64,000 bases of DNA from Poa pratensis (GCA_947311845.1 CAMZMU010000089.1:18604336-18668335); one strand, 5' to 3'; shown: positions 47,401-59,815, counted from the stretch's first letter. Numbers and translations: made by a program. Notes: generated from the letters alone by a model not told the origin.

Positions 47401-49742
47401 AGAATTATGTGTTTTATAGAATCAGTTGCTTATTTAGTTTGTGTCCTGAAACTGTAGGTTTCTTCTGCTGTGCCAGAAGGCAAAGGTGTTTCTTCTTCTG
47501 CATCACTGGAGGTTGCCACGATGTCTGCTATTGCAGCTTCCTACAGTTTGTAGATTCCCCATTCACATTTCTTTCCCTTTTACCTAATCCTGCCATCTAT
47601 CCAACTAACCTTGTTAGAATTTCCTAAATTCTTCTCTGTTTTCTTTTGTTGTCTGCAGGTTTAAACATTACTCCAAGAGATCTTGCTTTGCTTTGTCAAA
47701 AGGTACATTCTTAACAAAAGTCTACATGTAAAAATAGAATCCGGCAAGTCCTTTACAGCTCTACGATTTTTCAGGTTGAGAATCATATTGTTGGAGCTCC
47801 ATGTGGGGTCATGGACCAAATGGCATCCGCTTGTGGAGAAGCTAACAAACTCCTTGCAATGGTTTGCCAGGTTAGTAGTCTATTAAATTCCAGTAGGGGT
47901 TGATTTATCTTCACAAGTCCAAACCATGTTGCTTCTATATTTGTTCAGTCATAGTTTTGCTGCAGCCTGCAGAAGTGAAGGAATTGGTTACAATTCCAGC
48001 TCATATGCGATTTTGGGGTCTAGACTCTGGAATACGACATAGGTAGAATTTTTTCCTTCACTAGATTTCTGTTTGCGCCTCATAGGACATACTCTTGTGA
48101 TTGGAAAAGATGTATTTAATTTCAGTATTTTGTCATGTCTCGAGATAACAGTGTTGGTGGGGGAGATTATGGATCTGTAAGGGTAGGCACTTACATGGGA
48201 CGAAAGATGATTAAGTGTGCAGCCGCCGTATCCTCAACTTCAGATGCCTCTGCTCAGCCTGATGATTATAAAGGAAAGGGCAGGGATGTACTGAGTACTG
48301 AAGCTTCCATGGAGTATTTGTGCAACCTACCACCTCACAGGTTAGACTTAGTTAATTCACCAAAACATGAATCATTCTGACATTGCATGTATAGTACTCC
48401 CTCTGATCCAAAATTAGTGTCGCACTTTTGAACTGGGGTTAGTTCAAAACTGTGACACTTATTATGGATCAGAGGTAGTAGTTTCTTATGATAAAATCTA
48501 AATTTCAGATATGAAGCTGTTTATTCAAAAGATATTCCAGAGATCATTACCGGAGATGCATTTTTAGAAAAATATGGTGATCACAATGACATGGTAACAG
48601 TAATTGATCCAAAAGATCGTACAACGTGAATGCGCCTACCAGACATCCCATATATGAAAACTTCCGAGTCGAGGTTTGATTCTCTTCACAAGATTGTTTG
48701 TTTGTCCACTATCTTCTTTTTCTTCCCTTTTCCTGAAACTGAAAGTTATGTCTACTTTTCTGACTGGAACCAGTTTGGAGTTTTCCTTGTCTTTCTGAAA
48801 CCATCTGCAATGGCAATACTTAATTTTTTTTGTTGTATCATCGTAAGTGTCATACCAGTGTGTACTATCCAAAAAAAATCTCAAGTCTCTCGAAACAATA
48901 ACGTACATTTGTTTTCCCTTCACCAGAGAAATACAGAGCAGCAAGAACACCATTCTCTGGTTTATTTTACCACTGACATTATTATTTTCTGGCATATAGA
49001 CCTTCAAAGCATTATTAACAGCAGCTAACACAGACGAGCAGTTGTCAGCCCTTGGAGAACTAATGTACCAGGTGAAGTTGAATCTCTTGATTTTACTTTG
49101 TTAACAACAACATACATTTGTTCCAAAAATGATGAATATATCTCTACTTCCATTTCACCGGACCCTTGATTGTGCTGCATAGTGCTGACATCTTATTTCT
49201 TCTCACATTGTTGACACTTGGCAGTGCCACTACAGCTATAATGCATGTGGTCTTGGTTCTGATGGGACTGATAGGCTGGTCAATCTAGTGCAAGAAATGC
49301 AGCACAGGAAGACGCCGGAAAATGGAAGTCCTAGTCTATTCGGTGCAAAGATTACTGGAGGTGGGTCTGGTGGCTCGGTCTGTGTTATCGGGAAGAACTG
49401 CCTCGAGAGCGCTGAAGAGATTGCCGAGGTAAGTTCAGATTAAGCGTTGATCACATCGCCATACAGCGAATCATGTTCAATTTAGTTGCTTAATTTCCCA
49501 AATGTTCACTCTGTTACGTCGCCCATAGGCGGTGGTACCCTGTTTTGAAAAGTACCGAGCGGCTCATTGACTAGGGTGCTTGTTCTTTGTGAGTGAGAGC
49601 TTAACTTGCCCTTGTCCACTTACAGATTCAGCAAAGGTACAAGACAGCCACGGGGTATTTGCCGATCGTTTTCGACGGGTCGTCTCCTGGCGCAGGCAAG
49701 TTTAGGTACCTGAAGATCCGACTGCGGCAACCTGCTGAATAG
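41459..49742 (+). pseudogene. ARA1: L-arabinokinase (ARA1-like), 28 exons, disabled
   Basis: Arabinokinase phosphorylates L-arabinose to arabinose-1-phosphate in the cytosolic salvage route to UDP-arabinose. Exons: 41,459-41,590; 41,670-41,846; 41,951-42,034; 42,145-42,221; 42,473-42,539; 42,760-42,817; 42,906-42,973; 43,065-43,127; 43,506-43,559; 43,649-43,751; 43,828-43,937; 44,037-44,156; 44,680-44,736; 45,090-45,253; 45,338-45,497; 46,136-46,219; 46,640-46,762; 46,973-47,101; 47,179-47,260; 47,458-47,545; 47,659-47,702; 47,775-47,870; 47,966-48,042; 48,152-48,340; 48,509-48,673; 49,000-49,071; 49,225-49,428; 49,626-49,742. Exons 1-15 encode the glycosyltransferase-like half and exons 16-28 the GHMP kinase ([31 protein letters not shown]). 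Coding length fits about 988 residues, near the family's ~1,000. Lesions: TAG for a conserved Trp at 45,492-45,494 (codon 497), a 2-nt loss near 47,074, a 1-nt loss at 48,611-48,614 giving TGA at 48,627, and GFGH missing from GHGFGHATR. All introns are GT-AG. An in-frame ATG at 41,420 is less likely as start. Confidence 0.93.
48397..48478. mobile_element. Short Stowaway MITE in intron 24 of the arabinokinase locus
   Basis: This 82-bp hairpin has ends CTCCCTCTGATCC and GGATCAGAGGTAG and TA on both sides (48,395-48,396 and 48,479-48,480). It does not touch a splice site. Confidence 0.8.
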
Positions 49743-49970
49743 ATTGGAGCGACGATGAACTGTTTCTGCGGCACATTCTTGCCGGATTTAACACTTATAG
49801 CAAGTAGCAATTCGTGGTGTACCTCGGAGTGCAGGGTGTTGGGAATTATAAGCTCCTTCTGGAGCATGGTCCTTCCTCACACGATCGATTGTGTTGCCTA
49901 TGTATGTCTGACTGATAAGTTTGTGGTATGCTGCTGTAACGAATGGCAGGAAGGTTGCTAATCCTCACCT
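49743..49970 (+). other. 3' flank of the arabinokinase locus
   Basis: This is probably the 3' untranslated region. It has no AATAAA in the expected range and no further coding sequence. Confidence 0.4.
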
Positions 49971-50830
49971 GGGACAAGAACAGTAAGGTTTTTTTCAGGT
50001 AGGAAAAAGAAGTTGAAAAATCACGGTGCATTGTATGGGCCGTCGCTTGATGAGTTATTACCCCGACCCATTCTCCTTTTGCCTGGGCTGGGCCTGGTCT
50101 AGTTAAATGCAGCCGGGCCAGGTGCTCCAGTGCATGAAACCGACTCACGCAGTCATGCTAGATGAGATGGCAGATAGATATTCACACTGCACTCCGCTCA
50201 CAAAAGAAAAAAATCACACGAAAACGAATTAGTATATTGCTAAAAGAACCGAACTGAGCTCTATGAATTTATCTTTAGGTTTTAAAAAAGCAATCTTACT
50301 TTTTCCTGTATGTCACAATATCACATATCGGACACCGGGAACAGGAGCCGGCCCTAGCTATGAGAACAATGCGCCCATCACATCCATCAGATTCCCCTAT
50401 CGTCTCCGCGAGGGACTGAGCCACCAGGAATGAGGCCCGTACACTTGTGCTTGTGCATGGGTGACGACTCATCAGCAACCTCCAAAACATCTCTAGCTAT
50501 AAAACAAACGACCATAGTTCAATAGCCACCAAATCTGATTCTCCATAGACCCTAATCTCCAGGCCTTTCTTTTTCTCTCAAACACGTAAGTGGAGCAACA
50601 TGTTGGCGTCAACTCAAGTAAGCGGGCGGTTCACGACAAGACTGGTAAAATCCCCAGATCATATCTTAGTTCTCTCGAGAAGGATAGCATGCTTAGCCAA
50701 ACACGATGGGGGAGTCATATCGCCTGCTCCTCACCCGTGATCTTCCTTGCTAAATTTGGACACGAGCCTAGAGCGTACGTACGTACAATAATTGTACTAC
50801 AATTACCACGTGGAAACTGATAACTCAAAT
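49971..50830. repeat. Diverged direct duplication, unit 1
   Basis: It matches 52,681-53,720 along its length: both share GGAAAAAGAAGTTGAAAAAT-like starts, CTTGATGAGTT, CATGAAACC, CAGGAGCCGGCCCTAGCTAT, ATTGGCGTCAACTC-type and TCTCTCGAG(A/G)AGGATAGCA words in the same order. No coding sequence was recognised. Confidence 0.75.
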
Positions 50831-51369
50831 ATATCGCTAACCCATCGCTTCGTATATTTCTCATGCACTCTTTTTTTAATGGTTTATGCACACTTATGAG
50901 GATTTATCGATTATTTAAGGATGCTTCAGGAGATCGAATAATTTTCGTAGTATTTCTATGTTACAGTCAGTGTCCTAATTGACCGGACTCACAGGCTTAT
51001 TTCTATTGCCTTATGAGTGACAAAAAGAGAGGTTTATGAAGAATGTGCCACAACGTTGAACACATGCCATGCTATAGACATGATATTACATCATCTTGCA
51101 TATAAAGTATACAAATGTGTACAGATGTAAAACATACCATAACGGTTTATAACTGTAAACATGGATAGAGAGACCTTCTAATCCCATAGCCATGTTAGAT
51201 GGCGGGGATGAATTAATTTCTCACTGATTAGCAACGAACGGGGCTCAGAGCTAGTACAAACCAAATATCTTCTCGAGGAGAACCATCCTAGACTTCATAA
51301 TTTTGACGCAACACCAAAACTCTTGGACAGTTGGACTTCACATTTTTGTAAGAGGTTTGGATCCTTAGG

Positions 51370-52085
51370 CTTCTTAGTGTCCCATTTCTGCTCGTTATAT
51401 ATGGCGCTACTTGAGACAACGAATGTGATAGTTTGTCAGAATTTAGTGTCGATGCAACCTTTACGTCTATTGTGGAGATTCTTCACTGACGGAGGGTTTG
51501 CTCGTAATACTAACATGAATGCCCATGTGCTCCTTATGACAACATTTAACTTCATGAAAGCATCAATGGCGTGGTTGTTGTACCACATGGGAAGTTATAT
51601 AGTGCTCCTATTTAAGCATGAGAGAAGAGATCGAACATGATGGTAATTTGCAAAGTAGCCATCATGCTAGGCCTAGTATAGCTTAGTCATTTTTGGATTC
51701 ATATTAGCATACACTAGATACCAATGTGCACAAGATTCATACTTTGTTGGGACTGTGTTTGCAATGTTGCTTAAACCATAGTACGTCCTAGGACTTGGAA
51801 GCATCAGAATTTGTGATTGCTCTAATCAGGATGCTTCATCGAGGTAACCACTACAACACGTTAGGTTGAATATAGACTTCTCTGGCATTTTGGGCATCCA
51901 TGACAGATAGATTATTCTCACGGACTCTTTGGTGTTGTCGTTGAGTTGGCACACTTCATCGGACCTGTGAGACAAATTAAGATTTTTTCGGTCTTTGCCC
52001 AATCAGTTGCCTAGTGAGACATGGAAGCAAAATAAAATGTTAACTAAGGCATGATATGATCGTGTGTACGAGCTGTGCGATTCTA
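51370..52085. repeat. Unclassified ~0.7-kb repeat, copy 1
   Basis: This is the first of three direct copies (others at 56,780-57,485 and 63,335-64,000). Shared words include ATGTGCTCCTTATGA, AACTTCATGAAAG, GTGCTCCTATTTAA, AAGCCATCATG and GTCCTAGGACTTGGAAG. Frames differ between copies and carry stops, so coding is unlikely. The adjacent 50,950-51,365 also resembles 57,930-60,050. No terminal structure was found. Confidence 0.75.
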
Positions 52086-52089
52086 CACC

Positions 52090-52411
52090 TCCGGTGGTTT
52101 ATGTGTGCTGGTGGTAAGATCTCGAGAAGACGGCGTCATGGTGAACCCGGTGAAGGTGGTGGCTTGATCCGACAATGCACTTTGCTCTTCAGCTGATAGA
52201 GGATAAAGATCTCAAGCCTCGCGCATTTCATTTCCTTTCTTGTCATTGCTTGGTGTAGTCGCCCCTCCTGTGAGGTTTAGGCATTGTTTTTTTTGTCTCG
52301 GTGTGCTCTGTCTGTAAACTGGTATCCCGACGTGTTCTATGTATTATACTCCTTGGCAGTTAAAAGATTTGTTAATTTAAAGTCGGGTCGTGGATCCTTT
52401 CATCTAAAAAA
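52090..52411 (+). mobile_element. 5'-truncated LINE 3' tail
   Basis: It interrupts a stretch that is continuous at 57,480-57,520. It has a TAAACTGGTATCCC-type LINE 3' UTR and ends CCTTTCATCTAAAAAA. Confidence 0.5.
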
Positions 52412-52680
52412 GGCTTTTCATTCTTAAAATCTCAGACCGGTGTCTCCTATGGCTTTGATTAATTTGTATACAACAGATCTGCCAAATAATAGAATTCAGT
52501 TACCGCACCTTGTACTTGTTTCGATCTCAAATCCTCACGAAGCTAGTAAGTTCCATCAACTTGTTGTGGTCATTGAGTATTGACAGACTGACAGGACGTT
52601 TCAGCTAGTAGTACAAGCCCATCGTAGGCACATAATTTTGAGGCTAGACTAGTCTATGTACCATCCGTGACAACTAAATC

Positions 52681-53720
52681 CGGCCGGAGGTAGTAAGTTT
52701 TTTCTCGGGTAGGAAAAAAAGGGAGTTGAAAAGTCACAGTGCCTTTTACGGGCCACTGCTTGATGAGTTCTTCCGCTGAGCCCATGGGCCAGGTCTAGTA
52801 AAATGCAGGCTCGGGTGCATGAAACCATCTCAGTCATGCTAGATAGATAATCACACTATGCTAACAAAGAGAGATAGATAATCACACTGCACACTCCCCC
52901 TTACAAAGGAAAAATCACACTGCACACGAAAACGAACTGGTGATTGCTAAAAGAACAGGATTGAACTCTATCTGTAGTTTTTCTATAAAGTGATCTTACT
53001 CTTTCCTGTATGTTTTGTTGCCCATATCGGACACACGGGACAGGAGCCGGCCCTAGCTATGAAAAACATGCGCCGATCACATCCGTCAGATTCCCCAATC
53101 GTCTACGCGAGAGCCACCAGGAGTGATGTCCAGACACTTGTGCATGGGTGACGACTCACCGGCAACCTCCAAAACCTCCCTAGCTAGAAAACAAACGATC
53201 GTAGCTCATAGCCACCAAATCCGATTCTCCATAGACGCAATCTCCAGGTCTTCTTTTTTGTCTCACACACCTAGTGGAGTATCAAAATGGACATGGCATA
53301 TTGGCGTCAACTCTAATCCAATCCATGTACTCCCTCTGTCCATAAAAGGATGTCTCAATCTAGAACAAATTTGAATGTATGTAGACATAATTTAGTGTAT
53401 AGATACATGCAACATACATGCAAATTTGGGTTAGGTTGAGACATCCTTTTGTGGATGGAGAGAGTAGAAAAAAACTAGCAATCCAGTCCTTTAGAGTATA
53501 TACTCTGACCAAAGAACAGAAAAAAAGTTAGGCCCAAATTGATTCTCGAAGCTAAGCAAGGCCGGACTGGGTGGAATCGAGTGGGCAGTCCACGACAAAT
53601 CTCTGCTAAATTCCCCAGATCACATCTGAATTCTCTCGAGGAGGATAGCAACACGCATGAACGAACGAACGATCCATGTACACGCCACGCGTCGGCGGTA
53701 AGGATGCGAAAAGAGGACCT
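52681..53720. repeat. Diverged direct duplication, unit 2
   Basis: Counterpart of 49,971-50,830, longer because of the Stowaway at 53,330-53,464 and extra sequence following it. Confidence 0.75.
53330..53464. mobile_element. Stowaway MITE
   Basis: This 135-bp element has ends CTCCCTCTGTCCATAAAAGG and CCTTTTGTGGATGGAGAGAG with TA copies. It is absent from the paralogous position in unit 1. Confidence 0.88.
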
Positions 53721-54353
53721 GTTTGTCTCACTTTTTCTCTATTTTATACTCGTGTACCAAAACTTTATACTAGACTAGTACAAAGTGGGAGAAAGGGGGC
53801 CATTTTCGTATCCTAGTTGGCCGAATTGGAGCATGTCAGTATTCAGTTTCCAGTAGTGTCGGGCCTGTCGGCAAAAGTCGACAAAGCCTGACAGCAACAG
53901 AGTTTTTTTTTCTAAAAGGAGTTCCCCCGATTTTTTCATAAAAGAAATTAAAGCATAACTGCAAGACGTGAAGAACAGTGCACATATTGGCGACCCGTCA
54001 GCGTTTGGATTCGTCTTTTCACTCGCTTGCAAAGCAGTTGCGGCAGTCATCTCCCCATCGATCACTATCGCCTCGTGCGGTTTTACGTCACTGTTGCCGT
54101 AGTAAAGTTGTTCCACGGGCGTCGGTCGATCTGTCCACATTCCTCATCGCCTATTCCAATCGAACCAAACTGAATATTTGTTGATGTCGTGTTAATTTTT
54201 TTAAGGGGATGTCATGTTAATTAAGTGCCGACCTCGTTAGTCGTTACCACTTGTACTTAGAACACATGTTCCATTCTCAGCCGTAAAAATTATACATGAT
54301 GCCGCGCGCGTCTCAACTCTCAACATCACACCCATGCATGCACGTGTTGCTTA

Positions 54354-54598
54354 CTCCCTCCGTTCTCGAATAAGTGTATATTTAGCTTTTGTACTAAGTA
54401 AATTTTTTCAAAATTTGACCAACTTTATAGAAAGAAGTACATCAAATTGTTGTATTTGGAAACTTCATTTCAAGACCAATCTAGTGATATCAATGTAGTG
54501 TCGTAAATGCTGGTACATGTCCCTAAAAAGTTAGTCAAAATTTAATAAGAATGACTTATCACAAAAGTAGAAGTACACTTATTCACGGACAGAGGGAG
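54354..54598. mobile_element. Stowaway MITE
   Basis: This 245-bp element has ends CTCCCTCCGTTCTCGAATAA and TTATTCACGGACAGAGGGAG, with TA on each side. Confidence 0.88.
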
Positions 54599-54972
54599 TA
54601 ACTTTTTTGTCTTTCCAAATTATGCACTGTCGATTTTTTCTTTTCAAAAAGAAAAAAACACGCTCAGCTCGAGCTCGGATTTAAATTTTGTAGACTGTCC
54701 CGGCTGTCCAAGCTAGAATTCTCGAAAGAAAAAAGTGTCCAAGCTAGAACGCTATCCTTTGGTAATGCACTGTGTACCTGAGTAATGCTTGGTGCCGTAA
54801 AAGGCTGCAACTCATAGTGAAAATTAACATGAATCTGTTACTATGCACTATGAAGTTAGTAACATATACTAGTATCATGTGCATGATACCACTATATGTT
54901 ACTTTTCCCTATATGTTATACTTTTCGAAGACATGAATTTGTCGATCATGACATGGATTTAGCTTACTACTA

Positions 54973-55096
54973 CTCCCTCCGTTCACAAAATGATGTTTCA
55001 ACTTTGTCTAAATTTATATGTATTTAGACATACTTTAATGTGTAGGTACATGCACATTTAGACAAAGTTGAGACATCCTTTTATGAACGGAGTGAG
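54973..55096. mobile_element. Stowaway MITE
   Basis: This 124-bp hairpin has ends CTCCCTCCGTTCACAAAATG and CTTTTATGAACGGAGTGAG, with TA on each side. Confidence 0.88.
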
Positions 55097-55619
55097 TAGT
55101 TGATTTGAATTAATTTGGCCACGCACTGATTGCATATCTACATAGATTTGTTGCAATGAGATCCGTGCATGACCAAAAGGGATCGAGGCAGCCTTTGATC
55201 ATTTCTTCCACGCCATTTTTCCCTGTTGACACATCGATCATTTGGAGACCACCTGAACATGTCGGCTCTATATATGTGAATCTCGTCAGAAGACCAGCCG
55301 TGTTGCAAAGCACTCATTGCCATTTTCCCGTCCAAGTAGAACTAGGTATATATTTTTTTTTGAACATGATGAACTAGGTATATATATTGCCGTCTAAGTA
55401 CAAAAAAGAGTGCGCTAGCCGCTAGCAGAGATACACTGGCCGGCATGCATGCACGTAAAATCATGCGTTCTACGTACGTGCTTTTCATGCATGGCGTAGT
55501 TCTGCGGTTCTGCCTTCTTCGGTCCACCTTTTGGCCGAGCTGTTATCAGTTTTCAGCTTGAGTTGATGTCTTGGTGAGATTTTGCACATGTTTTCGGCGT
55601 GATCTCTCCTTGCATCATA

Positions 55620-55742
55620 CTCCCTCCGTTACAAAATAGATGACTTCAATTTGTGCAAAAGTGGATGTATCTAGACATGTTACGTGTATAGATACATCCA
55701 CTTTTAGACAAACGAAAGACATCTATTTTGGAACGGAGAGAG
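55620..55742. mobile_element. Stowaway MITE
   Basis: This 123-bp hairpin has ends CTCCCTCCGTTACAAAATAG and CTATTTTGGAACGGAGAGAG, with TA on each side. Confidence 0.88.
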
Positions 55743-56779
55743 TACATGTGTGTACCTTTTTTGGTTCAGTCGGTTGGTTACTAGTTTTGTTCAGCTAATA
55801 CTTACTATGTTTCAAATTACTACTTATATTAGATTTAATCAACCCGACAAGCTTTTGTCCCAAATTGTGAGCCCTCAGAGATGTCGGGCGGGAGTCACCT
55901 CGGAGGTACCGGGTCAAACATAACACCCTCATATCTGAGAGTTTTAATACTCAGATATTTTACAAAATTGCAAATTGGCTGGTCGGAGGTGCCAAGTACC
56001 AACCCTGCAAAAACATTTCTGGACATATAGTTTATGAATGTTCGGTAATTCCAACTGCACACCTTACTCGGTAGTGCCGACAGAAACAGAGACACGCCAA
56101 AATTAGCCATATGCCCATCTCTCAAACACACATGGTCAGAGGGACCAGGGCAAAAGGATCTTGATGTACTGGATATGTGTATTGAAGATAGAGTGGATTT
56201 TGAAGGAAAACAATGAAAGATCTCTGTGAGGGTTCATTTTTTCCCTCATGCTTTGCCAAGTGCCCCTCTTGATAGTACGACATGTCTATGGCTCAAGAAA
56301 TGGAAAATTACATCGCATAGGAGCCTAAGCATTCTGTTTTTAACCTTTTGAAGGGTTGCCAAGCATATCCACTATTCCAATATGATCAACAAAGTGTTAC
56401 CATGATCATTGAGAACTGAGACTTGCAAAACTTGGGCAAATTTGATTAGTTCCTAATTGCTTTGTCATGAATCATTCAAAAGCTACTTTAGGGATCCTTG
56501 ATGTAATTTCAACGATCATGATGGCTCCCTGTAAACAAATGTGTTGAGCTATTATATGTCTCCTCAACAACCCCCTTTGGGCTCTCCGACAAAATCAATG
56601 GGAAATCATACACAACACACAAACACTACAAGACGGTTTTCCATGGGAGACAGGGTGGTGTAACCACACACTCTTTGCCAACTACCGTTACTATTTATTT
56701 CATGTTAAGACAGAGAGAATTGGGAGGGGATTTTACAAATGATGACTCAATGATTTCTCTGTGTATATTTGAAAGATTA

Positions 56780-57485
56780 TGGTTGCTTAGAGTCCCATTT
56801 CCGCTCGTTAATGATGACACAACTTAAGATAACGACGGCGATATTTTTGTCAGAATGAAGCACTGATCCAATCATAACGTCTATTATGGAGCTACTTCGT
56901 TGAAGGAGGGGTTGCTCATAGTAGATGAATGTCCATGTGCTCCTTATGATCACATTTAACTTCATGAAAGAATCAATGGCATGGTTGTTACACCACATGG
57001 TATAAAATATTATAGTAGTGCTCCTATTTAAGCACGAGACGAGACATCCAACATTATCGTAATTTGCAAAGAAGCCATCATGCTAGACCAAGTATAGCAT
57101 AGTCATTTGAAGGTTCACATTAGCATACAACACATACAAATGTAAACAAGATTTATACTTCATTAGGATTGTGTTTGCAATGTTGCTCAAACCACATAGT
57201 ACGTCCTAGGACTTGGAAGAATCAGAATTTGTGATTGCACCAACCGGGATAGTTGCTCGAGATAACCACTACATTCTGGTTGGTTGAATTTGGATTCTTC
57301 TCTGGCATTTTGGTCATCCATGACTGGTAGATTCTTCGCATGGACTTCATGTTCTGATTGTCGAGTTGGCGCACTTGATTAGATTTGTGAGGCGTATTAG
57401 GTTGTTCTGATATTCGACAAATCAGTTGGCTATTGAGACACGATAGCTATCTAAAATGTTATCCGAGGCAGGATGAGATCGCATG
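56780..57485. repeat. Unclassified ~0.7-kb repeat, copy 2
   Basis: It matches 51,370-52,085 in the same orientation, about 5.4 kb away. The continuation 57,490-57,620 matches 52,430-52,560 without the LINE tail. Confidence 0.75.
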
Positions 57486-57977
57486 AATGTGCGATTCTAA
57501 CCTCTCAAACCAGTGTCTCTAATGGTTTTGATTAATTTGCATACACCAGAACTACAAAATAATAGAATTAGCCGCAACTAGTACTCGTTTCGATCTCAAA
57601 TCCTCACGAAGTTACAAAAGTCGTGGGAAGCCGTTTGATTTGGTGCATCTAGTGTCAGTCCCCAACCCAAAGTGCATGTATATGCCATGTAACAGTGGTT
57701 CTGTTGGCACCCTTCACATGATAGCCTCGCATGAAATGGTTTGTTCTACCCTCTTGTGCATTTTGAAAGTGAAGATCGTAGTCGGGTGGGATAGACCTAT
57801 GTTGTCGTTTCAGATATTTCTTATACACTGGGATATATCGTTTGCTTCAGGGAAGGAACGAGGTAGAACCAGTTCTGCCGATAGGTGTGATTCCTCCCTG
57901 ATTCGTCCCACCTCATTGAAATTTATCCATTGCAGTCAGTGCCCGATTTGATCGGAGTCACCGGCTTATTACCACTG

Positions 57978-58150
57978 TGTTAGAGTATGGCATATATGTT
58001 CGGTATGGTAGTATTGGATAGAGATAGGATCTGTTTCTGTATAGTCCTAACTTGTCTTGTACTCCAAGTCGGTCTCTTGTACGCCTATATATACTCGTCC
58101 ATGAGACTCAATAATACATCAACCAATTCCGCCAATCTCATAATTCTACA
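57978..58150 (+). repeat. 5' LTR of the TRIM-like element
   Basis: 173 bp with TG...CA ends and TATATATA at about 58,087-58,094; the primer site begins at the next base. Confidence 0.92.
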
Positions 58151-58164
58151 TGGTATCAGAGCGG
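58151..58164 (+). other. Primer-binding site, initiator tRNA-Met type
   Basis: TGGTATCAGAGCGG starts immediately after the LTR. Confidence 0.92.
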
Positions 58165-59642
58165 CACGATCTGACCTAGCAACCGCCGCCGGCTTCTCTC
58201 GTTTGCAAGGTCTCCATCGCCGGTTCGTCTTCGCCGTCATCGACCGGGACTTCACCGACAACGTCGTCATCGACCCCGATCTGCGTGTCGTCCCCGCCAT
58301 GGCGCGTACAACGCAGCGTCGGTCTGATCAACCGATCGCGCCCGTCTACGCCAAGCACGTCCCCGAGCACGCGCCTATCACCGATCGAGCTACAGGCTGC
58401 CGCTGCGTCACCCCTTCGGGCCGACGCGCCGCCGCCATTGGTCCATGTGGCCGGCAGCCAACGCGCCTCCCTAGGCGTGTACGCCGCTAGCGACACCGCC
58501 GTCGCCCCGCGCGCTGCTGCTGCGCCGCCCCTTCGGGCCGTAGCGCCGCATCACGCGGTCCACTCCGCCGTCCCCGCGCGTTGACTTCTACGTGGTATGC
58601 GCCGCGCCGCCTCCCTAGGCACGGGAACGCCACCGTCCGTGCATGGTTTTCGTCACGCCGTTGGGTTCTTCCTCGCCTACATCGAGTACCGCCGCCGCAC
58701 CTCCACAGGTAACCTGCATGGCCACTCCAGGCCGTCGCAGGTCCCGCCGACCACCCCTTGTCCAGGCGTCCAGCATGGCCACTCCAGGCCGCCGCTTCCT
58801 TCGCCGCCTTCTACGTCTTCGTCATCCAAGACCTCGTCGCAAGCGTCATTATCCCCGTCCCCGGCTACGTCTACTCCGACAACCGCGGACTGCATCGGCA
58901 CCTCCCTCCTCGCCGCTCTGCGCCCCGCAACCGTTCAGGAGGCCTCCTCTGCTAGTCCTCCGACACTGGCGTATGGTTCATGGTGGTCCCTGCCTTCGCA
59001 TGCACGGTACTGGCAACACGGTGCGTGGCTTCGTCCCCGACGTGTCCCCGGGTCTGGTAAGCCCGGGTCGGCGCCTCGTCTTCATCGGCTTCGACAACGT
59101 CTTCGGCATCGACTTCCTCCTCTACGGCTGCCTTGATCGCGTCACCGACTTCGTCTTTGCGTACTCGGTTCTGGCAAACCCGGAGTATGCCTTCGTCCCT
59201 GACGTGCGCCTTGTTCCGGCAAAACAATGGCTACACCTCGTCCTCGACGGTTCATACTGCGTCGTCTCCAGCATCGGCATCCTCGACGACTGCCTCAACG
59301 CGTCTCCGTCCTCTTCACGCGCACTATGCGCCCGCGGCTTCAAGTGCGTCTACCTCGACACCGGCAACCCCGACCACGGCGACCCCTCGCACGGCTACCC
59401 CGACCAAGGCTGCACCGCCCAACGCTCTCGGCTCCCTCGACATCGGCACAAGGGCTATCACCTCGCTTGAGCACTCATCAGCTTCCTCTACAGTCCGAGC
59501 ATCAACGCCGCGACACCATCCACGACGTTCCCGCTCCTACTGCGGGGGATGTCAGCCCACTGGTCTATTTCGGTGTCTCTCCAGTCTAACCATCTGCGAC
59601 GTTCCAATTGTTCACGACACTACCGCTACGACTGCGGGGGGA
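58165..59642 (+). other. GC-rich interior of the TRIM-like element
   Basis: Overlapping frames in several registers reach 275 residues (58,643-59,470) because CpG-rich sequence lacks stops. Their products are Pro/Arg/Ser-rich and contain internal repeats (GRR, MATPGRR). A frame starting ATGGCGCGTACAACG at 58,300 lies where gag would begin. No known domain is seen. Confidence 0.45.
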
Positions 59643-59815
59643 TGTTAGAGTATGGCATATATGTTCGGTATGGTAGTATTGGATAGAGATAGGATCTGTT
59701 TCCGTATAGTCCTAACTTGTATTGTACTCCAAGTCGGTCTCTTGTACGCCTATATATACTCGCCCATGAGACTCAATAATACATCAACCAATTGCGCCAA
59801 TCTCATAATTCTACA
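59643..59815 (+). repeat. 3' LTR of the TRIM-like element
   Basis: 173 bp, preceded by the polypurine tract at 59,631-59,642. Confidence 0.92.

Larger units (their letters stand above)
53721..56779. other. Intergenic stretch with MITEs
   Basis: Besides three Stowaways, a palindrome-like AGTAACATATACTAGTATCA...TGATACCACTATATGTTAC lies at 54,857-54,903. The sequence at 55,850-56,000 matches 62,530-62,680. No gene was recognised. Confidence 0.45.
57978..59815 (+). mobile_element. Small non-autonomous LTR retrotransposon (TRIM-like)
   Basis: Two 173-bp LTRs (57,978-58,150 and 59,643-59,815) start TGTTAGAGTATGG and end AATTCTACA, with about four differences. TGGTATCAGAGCGG follows the first and a G-rich tract ACTGCGGGGGGA precedes the second. 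Flanking copies are CACTG and CATTG. The 1.49-kb interior is very GC-rich and codes for no recognised gag or pol domain. Each LTR has a CTATATATA promoter-like word. Enzymes must come from another element. Confidence 0.92.

Noticed and set aside
53775..54140. 121-residue minus-strand frame
   Set aside because: It spans an A/T-run region with mobile-element flavour and has no recognisable motif or conserved partner in the duplicated units.
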